From the NCBI GenBank assembly GCA_020632885.1, contig JACKEQ010000009.1, positions 62,001 to 126,000 of the forward strand: a stretch of 64,000 bases of DNA. Reading direction: 5' to 3'. Below the pieces are notes generated by a model. The model did no database searches. It saw only the letters and a program-made list of their open reading frames with translations, and was not told the origin of the DNA. A program made the position numbers and the translations under genes. The first letter of the stretch is position 1; each line of letters opens with the position of its first letter. Below, in pieces: positions 41,740 through 49,686 of the stretch. Origin of the DNA: Alphaproteobacteria bacterium (GTDB lineage Bacteria > Myxococcota_A > UBA796 > GCA-2862545).

Positions 41740-43164
41740 CTACCCCCCGGTTCCTTGCGGACACCTGACGGCGCCGGTGAGGCAGGCGAGCAGGCCACCT
41801 TCGGGCGCATCGTCGAGTGTGAGGGTCCAGCCGTGCAGGGCGGCCACCCGCGCGACGATGGCGAGACCGAGGCCCTCGCCCGCGGTGTCCCGGTTGCGCG
41901 CCGTGGTCCCCGTGAACCCACGCTCCACGATCCGCGCCCGCTCCTCCGCGGGGATCCCCGGCCCGTCGTCGGCCACGGCGAGCACGAAGCCCTCCCCCTC
42001 GAGGTCCAGGGTCACGGCGACGTTCCCGCCCTCCCGGTTGTGGCGCACGGCGTTGTAGGCGAGGTTGGAGAGCGCCTGCTCCACGAGGGTGACGTCGCCC
42101 GCCACCACCACGGGCTCGCCCGGCGTGCCGTGGTGCAGGGTGACCCCCGCGCGGCGGGCCAGGGGGGCGAGCCGGCCCACGACGCGCTCCACGACTCCCT
42201 CCAGCTCCACGGGGCCGTCCATGCGGGGCTCCTCCAGCCGGGCGTGAGCGGCGAGGTCGTCGAGGAGGGCCCCGAGGTAGTGGGCCTCCACGATGGCCGC
42301 GCGCACGACCTCCGGATCGTGGGTCGTCTCCAGCGCCACGAGGTGACCGCGGAGGACGGTGAGCGGGATGCGCACGTCGTGGGCGGTGTTCGCCACGAAC
42401 TCCCGGAGCGCCTCCTCGCGCTGGCGTCGGGCCGCGGCCTCGGCCTCCCGGGCGTCCACGGCGGCGTCGAAGGCCCGGGCGAGCTCCGCCAGCTCGTCGT
42501 CACCGTCGAGGGCGATGGGGTGCTCGTGGGCCTCGACCGCGCGCGTGAGCCGCCGGACCCGGCCCACGACGGGCCCCACGGCCAGCCACATCACCGTGCC
42601 CACGGCGAGGGCGGGCCCGATCCACATGGGGCTCGCGGGCAGCACGCTCCCCAGGAACCCCGGCACCGTGTTCCCGCGCACGGCCACGACGGCACAGGGC
42701 CCCTCCCAGCCGGTCCGCACGACGACCTCCACACCCGCGTCGAGCATGGCCAGCGTGGGCACCGCCACGACCAGCCCCACCGGGAGCTCGTCGTAGGGCA
42801 CGGGGGATGCTTCGGACGTGAAGGCGTGGATCTCGGGCGGCATGACCCGCACGCCGTGGGGCGGCCCTCCGGGTGGCCGGTCTGGGGGCCCCTCTCCGCG
42901 CGCGCGGTCTCCGGGAGGCCCGCCACGGGGGCCGTCGGGAGGCGGCCCGGGTGGACCGTGGGGCCCCTCGGGGCGGGCCCAGGCCGTCGGGTTCGCGAGG
43001 CAGGCGGCGCGCGCACCCGGCTCGGACACCGCGCGCTCGGCCATCCCGGCGAGCACGGCCTCCGCGGCCCGATGGCGGGACGACGCGTCCCAGGCCACGA
43101 GCAGGGCGAGCTGCGGGAGGGTGACGAGCAACGTGACGAGCGCGATGCGCCCGCGGATCCTCAC
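41740..43164 (-). CDS. two-component sensor histidine kinase
   Basis: A 474-aa kinase starting at GTG 43164, overlapping the regulator stop as GTGA. TM1 is near residues 6-25 and TM2 near 165-185. The periplasmic loop contains an unusual Gly/Pro/Arg-rich segment (about 65-110) made of PPG-like units. HAMP-like linker, H-box NTAHDVRIPLT, N-box LAYNAVRHNREGG, G boxes DDGPGI and GEGLGLAI follow. H-box Asp-Val-Arg instead of Glu-Leu-Arg is a mild variant. The cognate regulator is the gene before it, and the membrane coiled-coil gene follows it. Confidence 0.88.
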   Translation of the reverse strand: MRIRGRIALVTLLVTLPQLALLVAWDASSRHRAAEAVLAGMAERAVSEPGARAACLANPTAWARPEGPHGPPGPPPDGPRGGPPGDRARGEGPPDRPPGGPPHGVRVMPPEIHAFTSEASPVPYDELPVGLVVAVPTLAMLDAGVEVVVRTGWEGPCAVVAVRGNTVPGFLGSVLPASPMWIGPALAVGTVMWLAVGPVVGRVRRLTRAVEAHEHPIALDGDDELAELARAFDAAVDAREAEAAARRQREEALREFVANTAHDVRIPLTVLRGHLVALETTHDPEVVRAAIVEAHYLGALLDDLAAHARLEEPRMDGPVELEGVVERVVGRLAPLARRAGVTLHHGTPGEPVVVAGDVTLVEQALSNLAYNAVRHNREGGNVAVTLDLEGEGFVLAVADDGPGIPAEERARIVERGFTGTTARNRDTAGEGLGLAIVARVAALHGWTLTLDDAPEGGLLACLTGAVRCPQGTGG

Positions 43165-43829
43165 GTGTCCACCCGGTCGCCGGCCAGCCGGTAGCCCACG
43201 CCCCAGACGGTCTCCACGAGGCCCGGCCCGAGCTTCTTGCGCAGCCTGGAGACGTGCACGTCGAGGGTCCGGGGGCCTCCGTCGCGGTCGGGATCGAGCA
43301 CGTTGGCCACGAGCCAGCGCCGGGTGACAGCGGCCCCCGGCCGCCTGGCGAGGGCCTCCAGGATCCCGTGCTCGGCGGGCGTGAGCGCGACGGGCGCGTC
43401 GTCCACCCACACCTCGCGGGTCTCCAGGTCGAGCACGAGGGCACCGAGCGTGACGCGGTGGCTCCGCAGGAGCACCGGACGCCGTAGGCGCGCACGCACC
43501 CGCTCGGCGAGCTCCTCCGGGTAGAACGGCTTGGCGAGGTAGTCGTCCGCCCCGAGCCGGAGCGCGCGCACCTTGTCCTCCGACCCGTCCCGTGCAGAGA
43601 GCACGAGGACCGGGATGTCCGAGCAGGCACGGAGCTGCTCGAGCACCTCGAAGCCCGAGAGACCCGGCAGCATCAGGTCCAATACGACGAGATCGGCATC
43701 CGGCGGCATGTCCGGATGGATGGGGTGGCCGCGCGTCCAGCGCACGACGTCCAGCCCGAGCGACTCGAGCTGTGCGGTGATCTGGGCGCCGAGGCTCGCG
43801 TCGTCCTCGACCAGCAGCACGGTGGGCAT
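43161..43829 (-). CDS. OmpR-family response regulator
   Basis: A 222-aa regulator. The receiver has the acidic pair (LLVEDDASLG), phospho-acceptor Asp in VVLDLMLPG, and Thr/Ser-Lys switch residues (VLSARDG, LAKPF). The C-terminal winged helix reads LTPAEHGILEALARRPGAAVTRRWL and RTLDVHVSRLRKKLG. It probably activates its own operon and envelope genes. The ATG at 43829 has a TACTGC box six nt upstream (43841 to 43836), so the mRNA may be nearly leaderless. Confidence 0.92.
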   Translation of the reverse strand: MPTVLLVEDDASLGAQITAQLESLGLDVVRWTRGHPIHPDMPPDADLVVLDLMLPGLSGFEVLEQLRACSDIPVLVLSARDGSEDKVRALRLGADDYLAKPFYPEELAERVRARLRRPVLLRSHRVTLGALVLDLETREVWVDDAPVALTPAEHGILEALARRPGAAVTRRWLVANVLDPDRDGGPRTLDVHVSRLRKKLGPGLVETVWGVGYRLAGDRVDT

Positions 43830-43898
43830 GGGACTGCAGTATGCCGCGCCGGGGCGCGAGGGTGCCGGAGCTTCAGATCTCCGCAACACGCCCCTGCC

Positions 43899-43904
43899 TA
43901 CGGT
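43899..43904 (+). promoter_or_regulatory. -10-like hexamer TACGGT for the dioxygenase gene
   Basis: Lies 18 nt before ATG 43923, with AGGAGG between. Confidence 0.35.
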
Positions 43905-43922
43905 GGTCCCAGGAGGTGACCG

Positions 43923-44690
43923 ATGGAGCTGGATCGGCGGCAGGTGTTGGTGGGGTTCCTGGCGGGCACGGCGCTCGCGTGCGCGGGAGACGGCGCGATC
44001 CCGGGGACCACCTCGGGGACCATCGAGGGCGACTGGGCGACGGGGGGCACGGCGGCCCTCCGCACCACCTACGACGTCACGTTCGACGACGTGTGCGTGC
44101 AGGAGTGCGAGCTCACGCTGGGTCCCTGCTACGCCGAGACGATCGAGCGCAAGGACATCTCGGAGGGCATCGACGGGCTGCCGACCCGCATCGCGTTCCG
44201 GGTGGTGGACGTGGACTGCAACCCGGTGGAGGGGGCGGTCGTGGACATCTGGCACTGCGCTCCGAACGGCCTGTACTCGGGTTCGGACGCCGCGAACATG
44301 TGCACAAACGGCGACTCGGAGGCCCGGGCGTCGCGGTGGTTCCGCGGCACCCAGACCACGGACGCCGACGGGCGCGTGGACTTCGACTCCTGCATGCCCG
44401 GCTGGTACAGCGGGCGCGCCGTGCACGTGCACTTCCAGGTGCGGGTGGGCGGGGAGGCCTCGGTGACGTCGCAGTTCGGCTTCGACGAGACCCTGATCCA
44501 GGACGTGTACGCCAACCACCCGGCGTACGTGAGCCGCGGCCAGCCGGACACCCCGACCAGCTCGGACAACATCTTCTCGGGGAACGCCGACGGCAGCCTG
44601 CTGTTCGACTGGGAGCAGGCGGACGACGGCGCGCTCGTGATCTGGAAGACCCTGGTGGTGCGCCGGTCGCTCTCGGACCCGACCTGCTGA
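43923..44690 (+). CDS. intradiol ring-cleavage dioxygenase-family lipoprotein
   Basis: A 255-aa protein of the protocatechuate 3,4-dioxygenase/catechol 1,2-dioxygenase fold. The N-terminus MELDRRQVLVGFLAGTALAC combines a twin-arginine motif with a lipobox, so it is probably exported folded and lipid-anchored. The non-haem Fe(III) ligands are visible: Tyr in TLGPCYAET, Tyr in PGWYSGRAVHVHF and the two His of HVHF. Extra Cys residues (VCVQECEL, DVDCNP, WHCAPNG, NMC, SC) suggest disulfides. Exported intradiol dioxygenase-like proteins often act on large aromatic polymers; the substrate is unknown. Confidence 0.83.
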   Translation: MELDRRQVLVGFLAGTALACAGDGAIPGTTSGTIEGDWATGGTAALRTTYDVTFDDVCVQECELTLGPCYAETIERKDISEGIDGLPTRIAFRVVDVDCNPVEGAVVDIWHCAPNGLYSGSDAANMCTNGDSEARASRWFRGTQTTDADGRVDFDSCMPGWYSGRAVHVHFQVRVGGEASVTSQFGFDETLIQDVYANHPAYVSRGQPDTPTSSDNIFSGNADGSLLFDWEQADDGALVIWKTLVVRRSLSDPTC

Positions 44691-44703
44691 CGTCTGAAAC
44701 GCG

Positions 44704-44738
44704 AAGAGCCCCGCCGGCACGAAGCCAGCGGGGCTCTT
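44704..44738. terminator. 11-bp hairpin terminator, probably bidirectional
   Basis: AAGAGCCCCGC (44704-44714) pairs perfectly with GCGGGGCTCTT (44728-44738) around a 13-nt loop, starting 13 nt after the dioxygenase stop. A TT follows on the plus strand. The A-T pairs at the base make it usable in both directions, so it may also end the candidate RNA on the minus strand. Confidence 0.7.
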
Positions 44739-44739
44739 G

Positions 44740-45840
44740 GTGTGACACCCACGAACCGATGGAGACGTCTCCTCCAGAGACCTGTTCACCCAGCGTGCTC
44801 CCTTCGGACGCCGTCCCGCCGAAGCGGTCGGTACGCCCTCGCGCCCGCGAGGATTCGCCGGCTCTCCAGGGTACGGACGGGGTGATGGCACGTCACCGCG
44901 CCTCCTCCATCGTGTCCACCACGTAGCGGGTCCTTGGTCTCTCCCGCTTCCCTCTCGACCTTCCACCGTCACCGGCCGGGGTCCTCAGGGACTGTCCGTG
45001 GTGGCCACCCCCACACCTGTTTTCCAGATGCTCAGGGCGACCCTCATGAGCTTTGCGTCCTCCTCGACGCGGTCTGCGAGCCCGCCTGCCGGTACTCCTG
45101 AAGCTCCCTCCCCGTCGACGCGCACCTCGCGATGCGGCCGCCGTGGACCTCGCTCCCGGCTTCCCAGCCAGCCTCTCCTGGAGATTCGTCCTCGTGAAAC
45201 GTCCTGCTTCCAGCATCCCGACGAAGCCTGGAGGGCCCTCCGCTCTCGCGGTGCCCGACGGCTCGCGCCGCCTGCCGATGTCGCCACCACGCGACCTCCG
45301 GCCTCCACCGCCCTCGGGGTCTCTCACCCCCTCGACGGTTGCCTCCTCGCCGGACCCAGGCATCTTGCAGCCCAGCCGGACAGGATTCGTACCCTTTCGC
45401 CTGTCGTCCTCCCGCTCCACCTGCTCTGTCGCCAGACCAGGCTTCCACCACCGTGTCTCCACGGCGGCCGGGACGAACGTGCTCCCCCGACGACTCCGTC
45501 GGCAGGGGCCGTGTCACTCGACAGGGGCCCCGGGTACGCGCTTCACCCTTCGAAGAATCCCACCCACACGCAGCGCCTCGCTCCTCACACCCCCTACCTT
45601 CCCGGTCTCCCGGGCCTCTCGGTGGCTTCACGGTGCGCGCTACCCGCTCGACGTTCGCTACGCAGAGCCCTCACAGGCTCCCCGCAGACCGTCCTCCGGG
45701 TCTTCTTCCGCGCGTGGGACCGAGCCTCGCTCCGACGTTTCCATCGGGGTCACGAAGCTCTCTCCTTCCATGGGTTTCGTGTCTCCTCCAGGGTTCCTGA
45801 ACCACCAACTCACGCCCCGACACCTCGGGGGACGGTGAGC
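44740..45840 (-). ncRNA. candidate large structured noncoding RNA
   Basis: No frame here looks like a host gene: the longest plus frame has about 65% GC at third positions and a Ser/Arg/Pro bias. The minus strand is purine-rich (80 of 120 nt at 45301-45420). It forms many hairpins: GGUCGCCC/GGGUGGCC plus CAUCUG/CAGGUG under a GAAAA loop (45042 to 45003), CCGUG-GAGA-CACGG (45464 to 45451), CCCGG-GAGA-CCGGG (45614 to 45601), CCGACG/CGUCGG (45487-45502), CCUCGC/GCGAGG (44837-44852) closed by GGACGG/CCGUCC (44811-44880). GNRA loops on one strand point to RNA. Group II intron-like features were looked for, but no clear domain V or reverse transcriptase was found. Strand and ends are estimates. Confidence 0.35.
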
Positions 45841-46283
45841 CTCCAGCCGCGCGCTCGCTCACGGGTCGCCCCATGTGCCGCTCTCGCCGCCTTCCCTCAC
45901 CTGCGCTGCATCCCGGCTCCAGTTCCTGCTCGTGACGCTCCGGAGAGCTTCACGGGCCTGCTGGCGCCGTCTGTCTGGTCGTTCGTCTGCCGACTCGCTC
46001 GCGCGACCCGGCTGACCCTCTTGGAGTCTCTGACGTCAAAGATCGGGTTCGACCGACCGTCGGAACGGGGCCGGAGCCCACGGTCTTCTCGGTCATCACC
46101 GGTTTCCCGGGTGTCGCGATGGGACATTGCAGGCACCGTGCCAACTTCGCTGGCACGGCAGAACGCCGTCTTTTCGCGAGAAGGACGGGAAATCCATTTC
46201 AGAACAGAATCCCCGTTCTGGTGGACGTCAGGGCCACCCATCGTCGCGACCATCTCGTGCACACCGCCCTCTTCGCGATCCGT
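45841..46283. other. gene-free interval, slightly AT-richer
   Basis: No gene is supported. A hairpin CCGTGCCA/TGGCACGG lies at 46136-46143 and 46151-46158. The stretch 46160-46260 has lower GC than anything around it and could hold a promoter for the minus-strand RNA, but no clear -35/-10 pair is seen. Confidence 0.5.
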
Positions 46284-46314
46284 GAAGCTCGCTTCCGATC
46301 GGGAAGCGAGCTTC
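46284..46314 (-). terminator. 13-bp hairpin after the SLC13 transporter gene
   Basis: GAAGCTCGCTTCC (46284-46296) pairs perfectly with GGAAGCGAGCTTC (46302-46314) around a 5-nt loop, 8 nt beyond the transporter stop codon. No T-run follows on the minus strand, so termination may be hairpin-only. Confidence 0.6.
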
Positions 46315-46322
46315 CCGAGATC

Positions 46323-48101
46323 TCAGAACGGCCAGATCCACGGCACGAAGGTGATGGCGACGACCGCGAACATGAGGTTCAGCGGCAGGCCCACCCGCGT
46401 GAAGTCTCCGTACCGGTACGCGCCCGGCCCGTAGACCAGGAGGTTCGGCTGGCAGCCGATCGGGGTGGAGAACCCCGCGCTCGCGGCCATGGCGAGGGCG
46501 ATGGCGAAGGGCCGCACGTCGTTTCCGCCCGCCGTGGCCGCGGTGGCCGCGATCGGGAACAGCAGCGCCGCGGCGGCCGCGTTGGAGATGAAGGACGCGA
46601 ACACCACGCCCAGGACGTACACGGTGGCGAGGGTCGCGCGCGGCCCCAGGGGCTGGGTGAGGTCCACGAGCGACCGTCCGAGGGCCGAGGCCGCACCCGT
46701 GGACTCGAGCGCATGCGCGATCCCGAACGCGCTCCCGATGAGCACGAGCACGTTCCAGCTCACGCTGGCCCGCGCCGCGCGGGGCGAGATCGCCTGCACC
46801 ACCACGAGCAGCACGAGGAGCGCCGCCATCGCCGCCACGAGCATCGGCACCCCGAAGGCCGCCGGCATCACCACGAGCCCGAGCAGCGTGATGAGGGTCA
46901 GGTTGGCCTTGTCGGCACGGGAGGGGAGCTCGGTGGGCACCGCGCTCACCATGTAGAACAGGGCCGAGTTGCGGAACGTCCGGTAGAACCCAGGAGAGGC
47001 CGAGAGCAGCAGCGTGTCGCCGGGCTGGAGCACGATCTCGCCGATCTGGCCCTCGATCCGCTCGCCCGCGCGATGCACCGCGAGGATCGCGGCGTCCACG
47101 CGCCGCCGGAAGTCCGCCTCCTTCACCGTGTTGCCGACGAACGCGGAGCGATGGGAGATCACGACCTCGAACAGCCCGCGCCCGCCGAGGTGGACCTCGC
47201 CCGACGGGACCAGCCCGGGGAGCTCGATCAGGAGCTCGCCGAGCTTGCCGGCCTCCCCGCTGAACACGAGGTGGTCACCCGCGAGGATGCGGTCGTGGGG
47301 GGCCACGGGACGCACGACGTGGCCGTCCTCCCGGCGGAGCTCGATCAGGAACAGCCCGTCCAGGTGCCGCAGTCCGGCGGCCTCGACCTTCTGGCCCACG
47401 ATCCGGGCCTCCGGCTTCACCTCCACCTCCGCGAGGTACTCGCGCGCCTCCTCGGCCACGGACTCCAGGAGGTCCTTGCGCGCCGGGAGGAGGTGGCGCC
47501 CGACGAACACGAGGTAGAGGATCCCGAGGATCGTGCTGGGTACACCGATCTTCCCGATCTCGAGCATGCCGAGCGTCGCGAGGCCCGAGCGCTCGAGCTG
47601 GCTGCTGATGATCAGGTTGCTGGAGGTGCCCACCAGCGTGCACGTGCCACCGAACATCGTGGCGAAGGCGAGGGGCATGAGCATCTTGCTCGGGGCGACC
47701 CCGATCTTCAGGGCGAACTGGCGCACCATGGGGATGAACATGGCCACGATGGGCGTGTTGTTCATGAAGGCGCTCATGAGGGCCGTCGGGACGAGCAGGC
47801 GCACCAGGGCCGCCACGGGGTGACGCACGTCGCCGAAGACCACGCGGCTCACGAGCCGAAGGGCGCCCGTCTCCTGCATGGCCGCGGCGCACACGAACAG
47901 CACCGCGATGGTCACCACCGCCGTCTCCGAGAAACCCGAGAGCGCCTCCGTGGGCGTCACCACCCCGCAGACGACCAGGAAACAGAGCCCGGAGAACATC
48001 ACGAGATCGGGTCCGAGCCACTCGCGGATCATGCCCACCGTGACGGCGACCACCGTCCCGAGGGCCACCCAGGCTTCCCAGCCGAGGTTCCCGAGGCTCA
48101 C
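46323..48101 (-). CDS. SLC13/DASS-family anion transporter with two TrkA-C domains
   Basis: A 592-aa inner-membrane permease. About eleven transmembrane helices are split by a central soluble part with two RCK/TrkA-C-like domains (VGQKVEAAGLRHLDGLFLIEL..., FVGNTVKEADFRRRVDAAILAVHRAGE). The family motifs FMNNTPIVAMFIPMV and FISNAAAAALLFPIA carry the Asn-Thr/Ser-Asn ion and substrate sites. Members of this subgroup move sulfate, dicarboxylates or similar anions with sodium; the substrate is not certain. I use GTG 48101 because a 15-codon upstream frame ends in GTGA on top of it; TTG 48113 with GGAG is an alternative. Confidence 0.85.
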   Translation of the reverse strand: MSLGNLGWEAWVALGTVVAVTVGMIREWLGPDLVMFSGLCFLVVCGVVTPTEALSGFSETAVVTIAVLFVCAAAMQETGALRLVSRVVFGDVRHPVAALVRLLVPTALMSAFMNNTPIVAMFIPMVRQFALKIGVAPSKMLMPLAFATMFGGTCTLVGTSSNLIISSQLERSGLATLGMLEIGKIGVPSTILGILYLVFVGRHLLPARKDLLESVAEEAREYLAEVEVKPEARIVGQKVEAAGLRHLDGLFLIELRREDGHVVRPVAPHDRILAGDHLVFSGEAGKLGELLIELPGLVPSGEVHLGGRGLFEVVISHRSAFVGNTVKEADFRRRVDAAILAVHRAGERIEGQIGEIVLQPGDTLLLSASPGFYRTFRNSALFYMVSAVPTELPSRADKANLTLITLLGLVVMPAAFGVPMLVAAMAALLVLLVVVQAISPRAARASVSWNVLVLIGSAFGIAHALESTGAASALGRSLVDLTQPLGPRATLATVYVLGVVFASFISNAAAAALLFPIAATAATAGGNDVRPFAIALAMAASAGFSTPIGCQPNLLVYGPGAYRYGDFTRVGLPLNLMFAVVAITFVPWIWPF

Positions 48102-48145
48102 CGGCTCCGGCAAGAGAGCTCCACGTCGAACACCCAAGCGCGCAT
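48098..48145 (-). CDS. candidate 15-codon leader peptide of the transporter
   Basis: ATG 48145 opens MRAWVFDVELSCRSR and the TGA (48100 to 48098) overlaps the transporter GTG as GTGA. A TACAGC box at 48158 to 48153 lies 7 nt before the ATG, so the message could start almost at this codon. The peptide contains one Cys and one Trp. If real, it would couple or modulate transporter translation. Evidence is positional only. Confidence 0.3.
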   Translation of the reverse strand: MRAWVFDVELSCRSR

Positions 48146-48152
48146 GGCTGCC

Positions 48153-48158
48153 GCTGTA
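48153..48158 (-). promoter_or_regulatory. -10-like hexamer TACAGC for the transporter/leader
   Basis: Located 7 nt before the leader ATG on the minus strand; the same near-leaderless geometry as mutH and the kelch gene. Confidence 0.3.
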
Positions 48159-48214
48159 GACCGGCGCCGAACGCGCCGCAAGCCCCCTGCATTGCTGTCG
48201 GCACCCCGCCGCAC

Positions 48215-48220
48215 TACCCT
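48215..48220 (+). promoter_or_regulatory. -10-like hexamer TACCCT
   Basis: Lies 20 nt before ATG 48241 with GGAGGG between. Confidence 0.35.
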
Positions 48221-48240
48221 GCAGCGTCGGAGGGATCCCC

Positions 48241-49686
48241 ATGGCCGGTCCGGCTGCGCGCCGCCACGGCGCCCGCCAGCGTCTGAAGTCCGGCTTCCTC
48301 GCCGGGCTGCCGGAACAACTGCGCGACCTCGTCGCGATCCTCGAGAGCGACGGCACCCCCGAGACCCGCGCCAGCGTCGCCCACTCCCTCAAACGCATCT
48401 CCGACACCGCCGGCTCGCTCGGCCTCTCCGGAATCTCGCGCGAGGCCGGACGCCTCGCCACCCGCGCCCACAGCTCGGCGCGGCTCACGTTCGGGCCCCT
48501 GGTCCGCGAGCTCCGCTCGGGCATCGGCACGTCTCCGTTCGCCCCGATCGCGTTCGTGGGCACCGAGCGCCAGCTCCAGTCCATCGCCCAGCAGGACGAC
48601 GGTGTGGTGGAGCCGCTGGTCCTCGTGCCCGACACGGCCACCCTGCGCGAGATGTTCACGGTGGACTGGCCCCAGGCCATCGTGCTGCCCGCCTCCGAGG
48701 CCCCGGAGGTCGTGGCGCTCGCGGGCGACTTCGACTGTCCGCTCTACCTGTACGGGCCCTCGCGCGACCTGGCGGCACGCCGGCTCGCGACGCGCGTGGG
48801 GGCGGACGGCTACCTCGCCGATCCCATCGCCCTGCCCGAGCTGCTCGCCCACCTCCGCTACGCCACGAGCCGACCGACCGAGGCGGCCGCGGTCGCCCTG
48901 CTCGGTCCACCCGCCTGGGCCGAGGAGCAGGCCGAGCGCCTGCGGGGCGTCGGGCTCCAGGCCATCACCCCGGGCGCCTACGAGGCCGTCGCGGCCACCC
49001 TGCACGGGGTCTACCCGGCAGCCGTCGTGCTCGGCCCCGGGCCCGCGTCGCGCACCAGGGAGGCCATCGCCGTGATGCGCCAGCACATCGGGCGCACGCA
49101 CATCGCCATCCTGGCGTACGGCACACCCGAGGAGCTCGGCACCACCGGAGCGGACGACATCCTCTCGGAGGACGCCGACCTCGCCGCCCGGGTCGACGCG
49201 CGGCTCGAGAGGTTCCGCGACCACCGGCGCGACCGCGACGAGCTCACGCAGGTCCTCAATCGCGCGGGCTCCCTCGAGGCCCTGCAGCGCATCGTCGCCC
49301 GCACCGAGCGCGGAGACGGCCCGGTCTCCGTCGCCCTCGCGTTCGTCGGTGGGCTCGGCAACGCGTCCGTCGAGCACGGGCGGGAGGCCGCCAACGCCTG
49401 CCGTCGGCACGTCGCCGCGGCCCTGGAGCGCGGGCTGCGTCGCGTGGACCTCGTGGGCTTCCTCGGCGAGGACACCTTCCTGGCGGTCCTCGTGGACTGT
49501 CCCCCCGAGCATGCGGCCGTCCGCCTCGAGGAGATCCGGGGCACCGTGCTCTCCCGGGTCCACGCGGACCGCCGGTTGCGCAACATCACGCTCACCTTCG
49601 GCATCGCCAGCACCCTCCGCGGCACCCGGGGTCTCCTGCTCCGCGCCATGGAGGCCCTCGACGCCCGCAGGGCGGAGGCCCCTTGA
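48241..49686 (+). CDS. Hpt / pseudo-receiver / degenerate GGDEF signalling protein
   Basis: A 481-aa cytoplasmic protein. Residues 1-85 resemble an Hpt helical bundle with HSLKRISDTAGSLGL carrying a likely phospho-His. Two receiver-like segments follow (about 100-205 and 218-315: IAFVGTERQ, VALLGPPAWA), both without a clear phospho-acceptor Asp. The last 160 residues match the GGDEF fold (DELTQVLNRAGSLEAL, ITLTFGIAST), but the GGDEF loop reads GFLGEDTF, so cyclase activity is doubtful. It may bind c-di-GMP or act as a scaffold. Its stop overlaps the TTG start of tgt as TTGA. Confidence 0.7.
   Translation: MAGPAARRHGARQRLKSGFLAGLPEQLRDLVAILESDGTPETRASVAHSLKRISDTAGSLGLSGISREAGRLATRAHSSARLTFGPLVRELRSGIGTSPFAPIAFVGTERQLQSIAQQDDGVVEPLVLVPDTATLREMFTVDWPQAIVLPASEAPEVVALAGDFDCPLYLYGPSRDLAARRLATRVGADGYLADPIALPELLAHLRYATSRPTEAAAVALLGPPAWAEEQAERLRGVGLQAITPGAYEAVAATLHGVYPAAVVLGPGPASRTREAIAVMRQHIGRTHIAILAYGTPEELGTTGADDILSEDADLAARVDARLERFRDHRRDRDELTQVLNRAGSLEALQRIVARTERGDGPVSVALAFVGGLGNASVEHGREAANACRRHVAAALERGLRRVDLVGFLGEDTFLAVLVDCPPEHAAVRLEEIRGTVLSRVHADRRLRNITLTFGIASTLRGTRGLLLRAMEALDARRAEAP

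Noticed and set aside
44740..45840. group II intron
   Set aside because: No reverse transcriptase frame, no clear GUGYG 5' end or domain V; kept only as an unclassified RNA candidate.
44998..46434. 478-aa plus-strand frame
   Set aside because: Low third-position GC, Ser/Arg/Pro-rich, no start signal, and it runs antisense into the transporter gene end.
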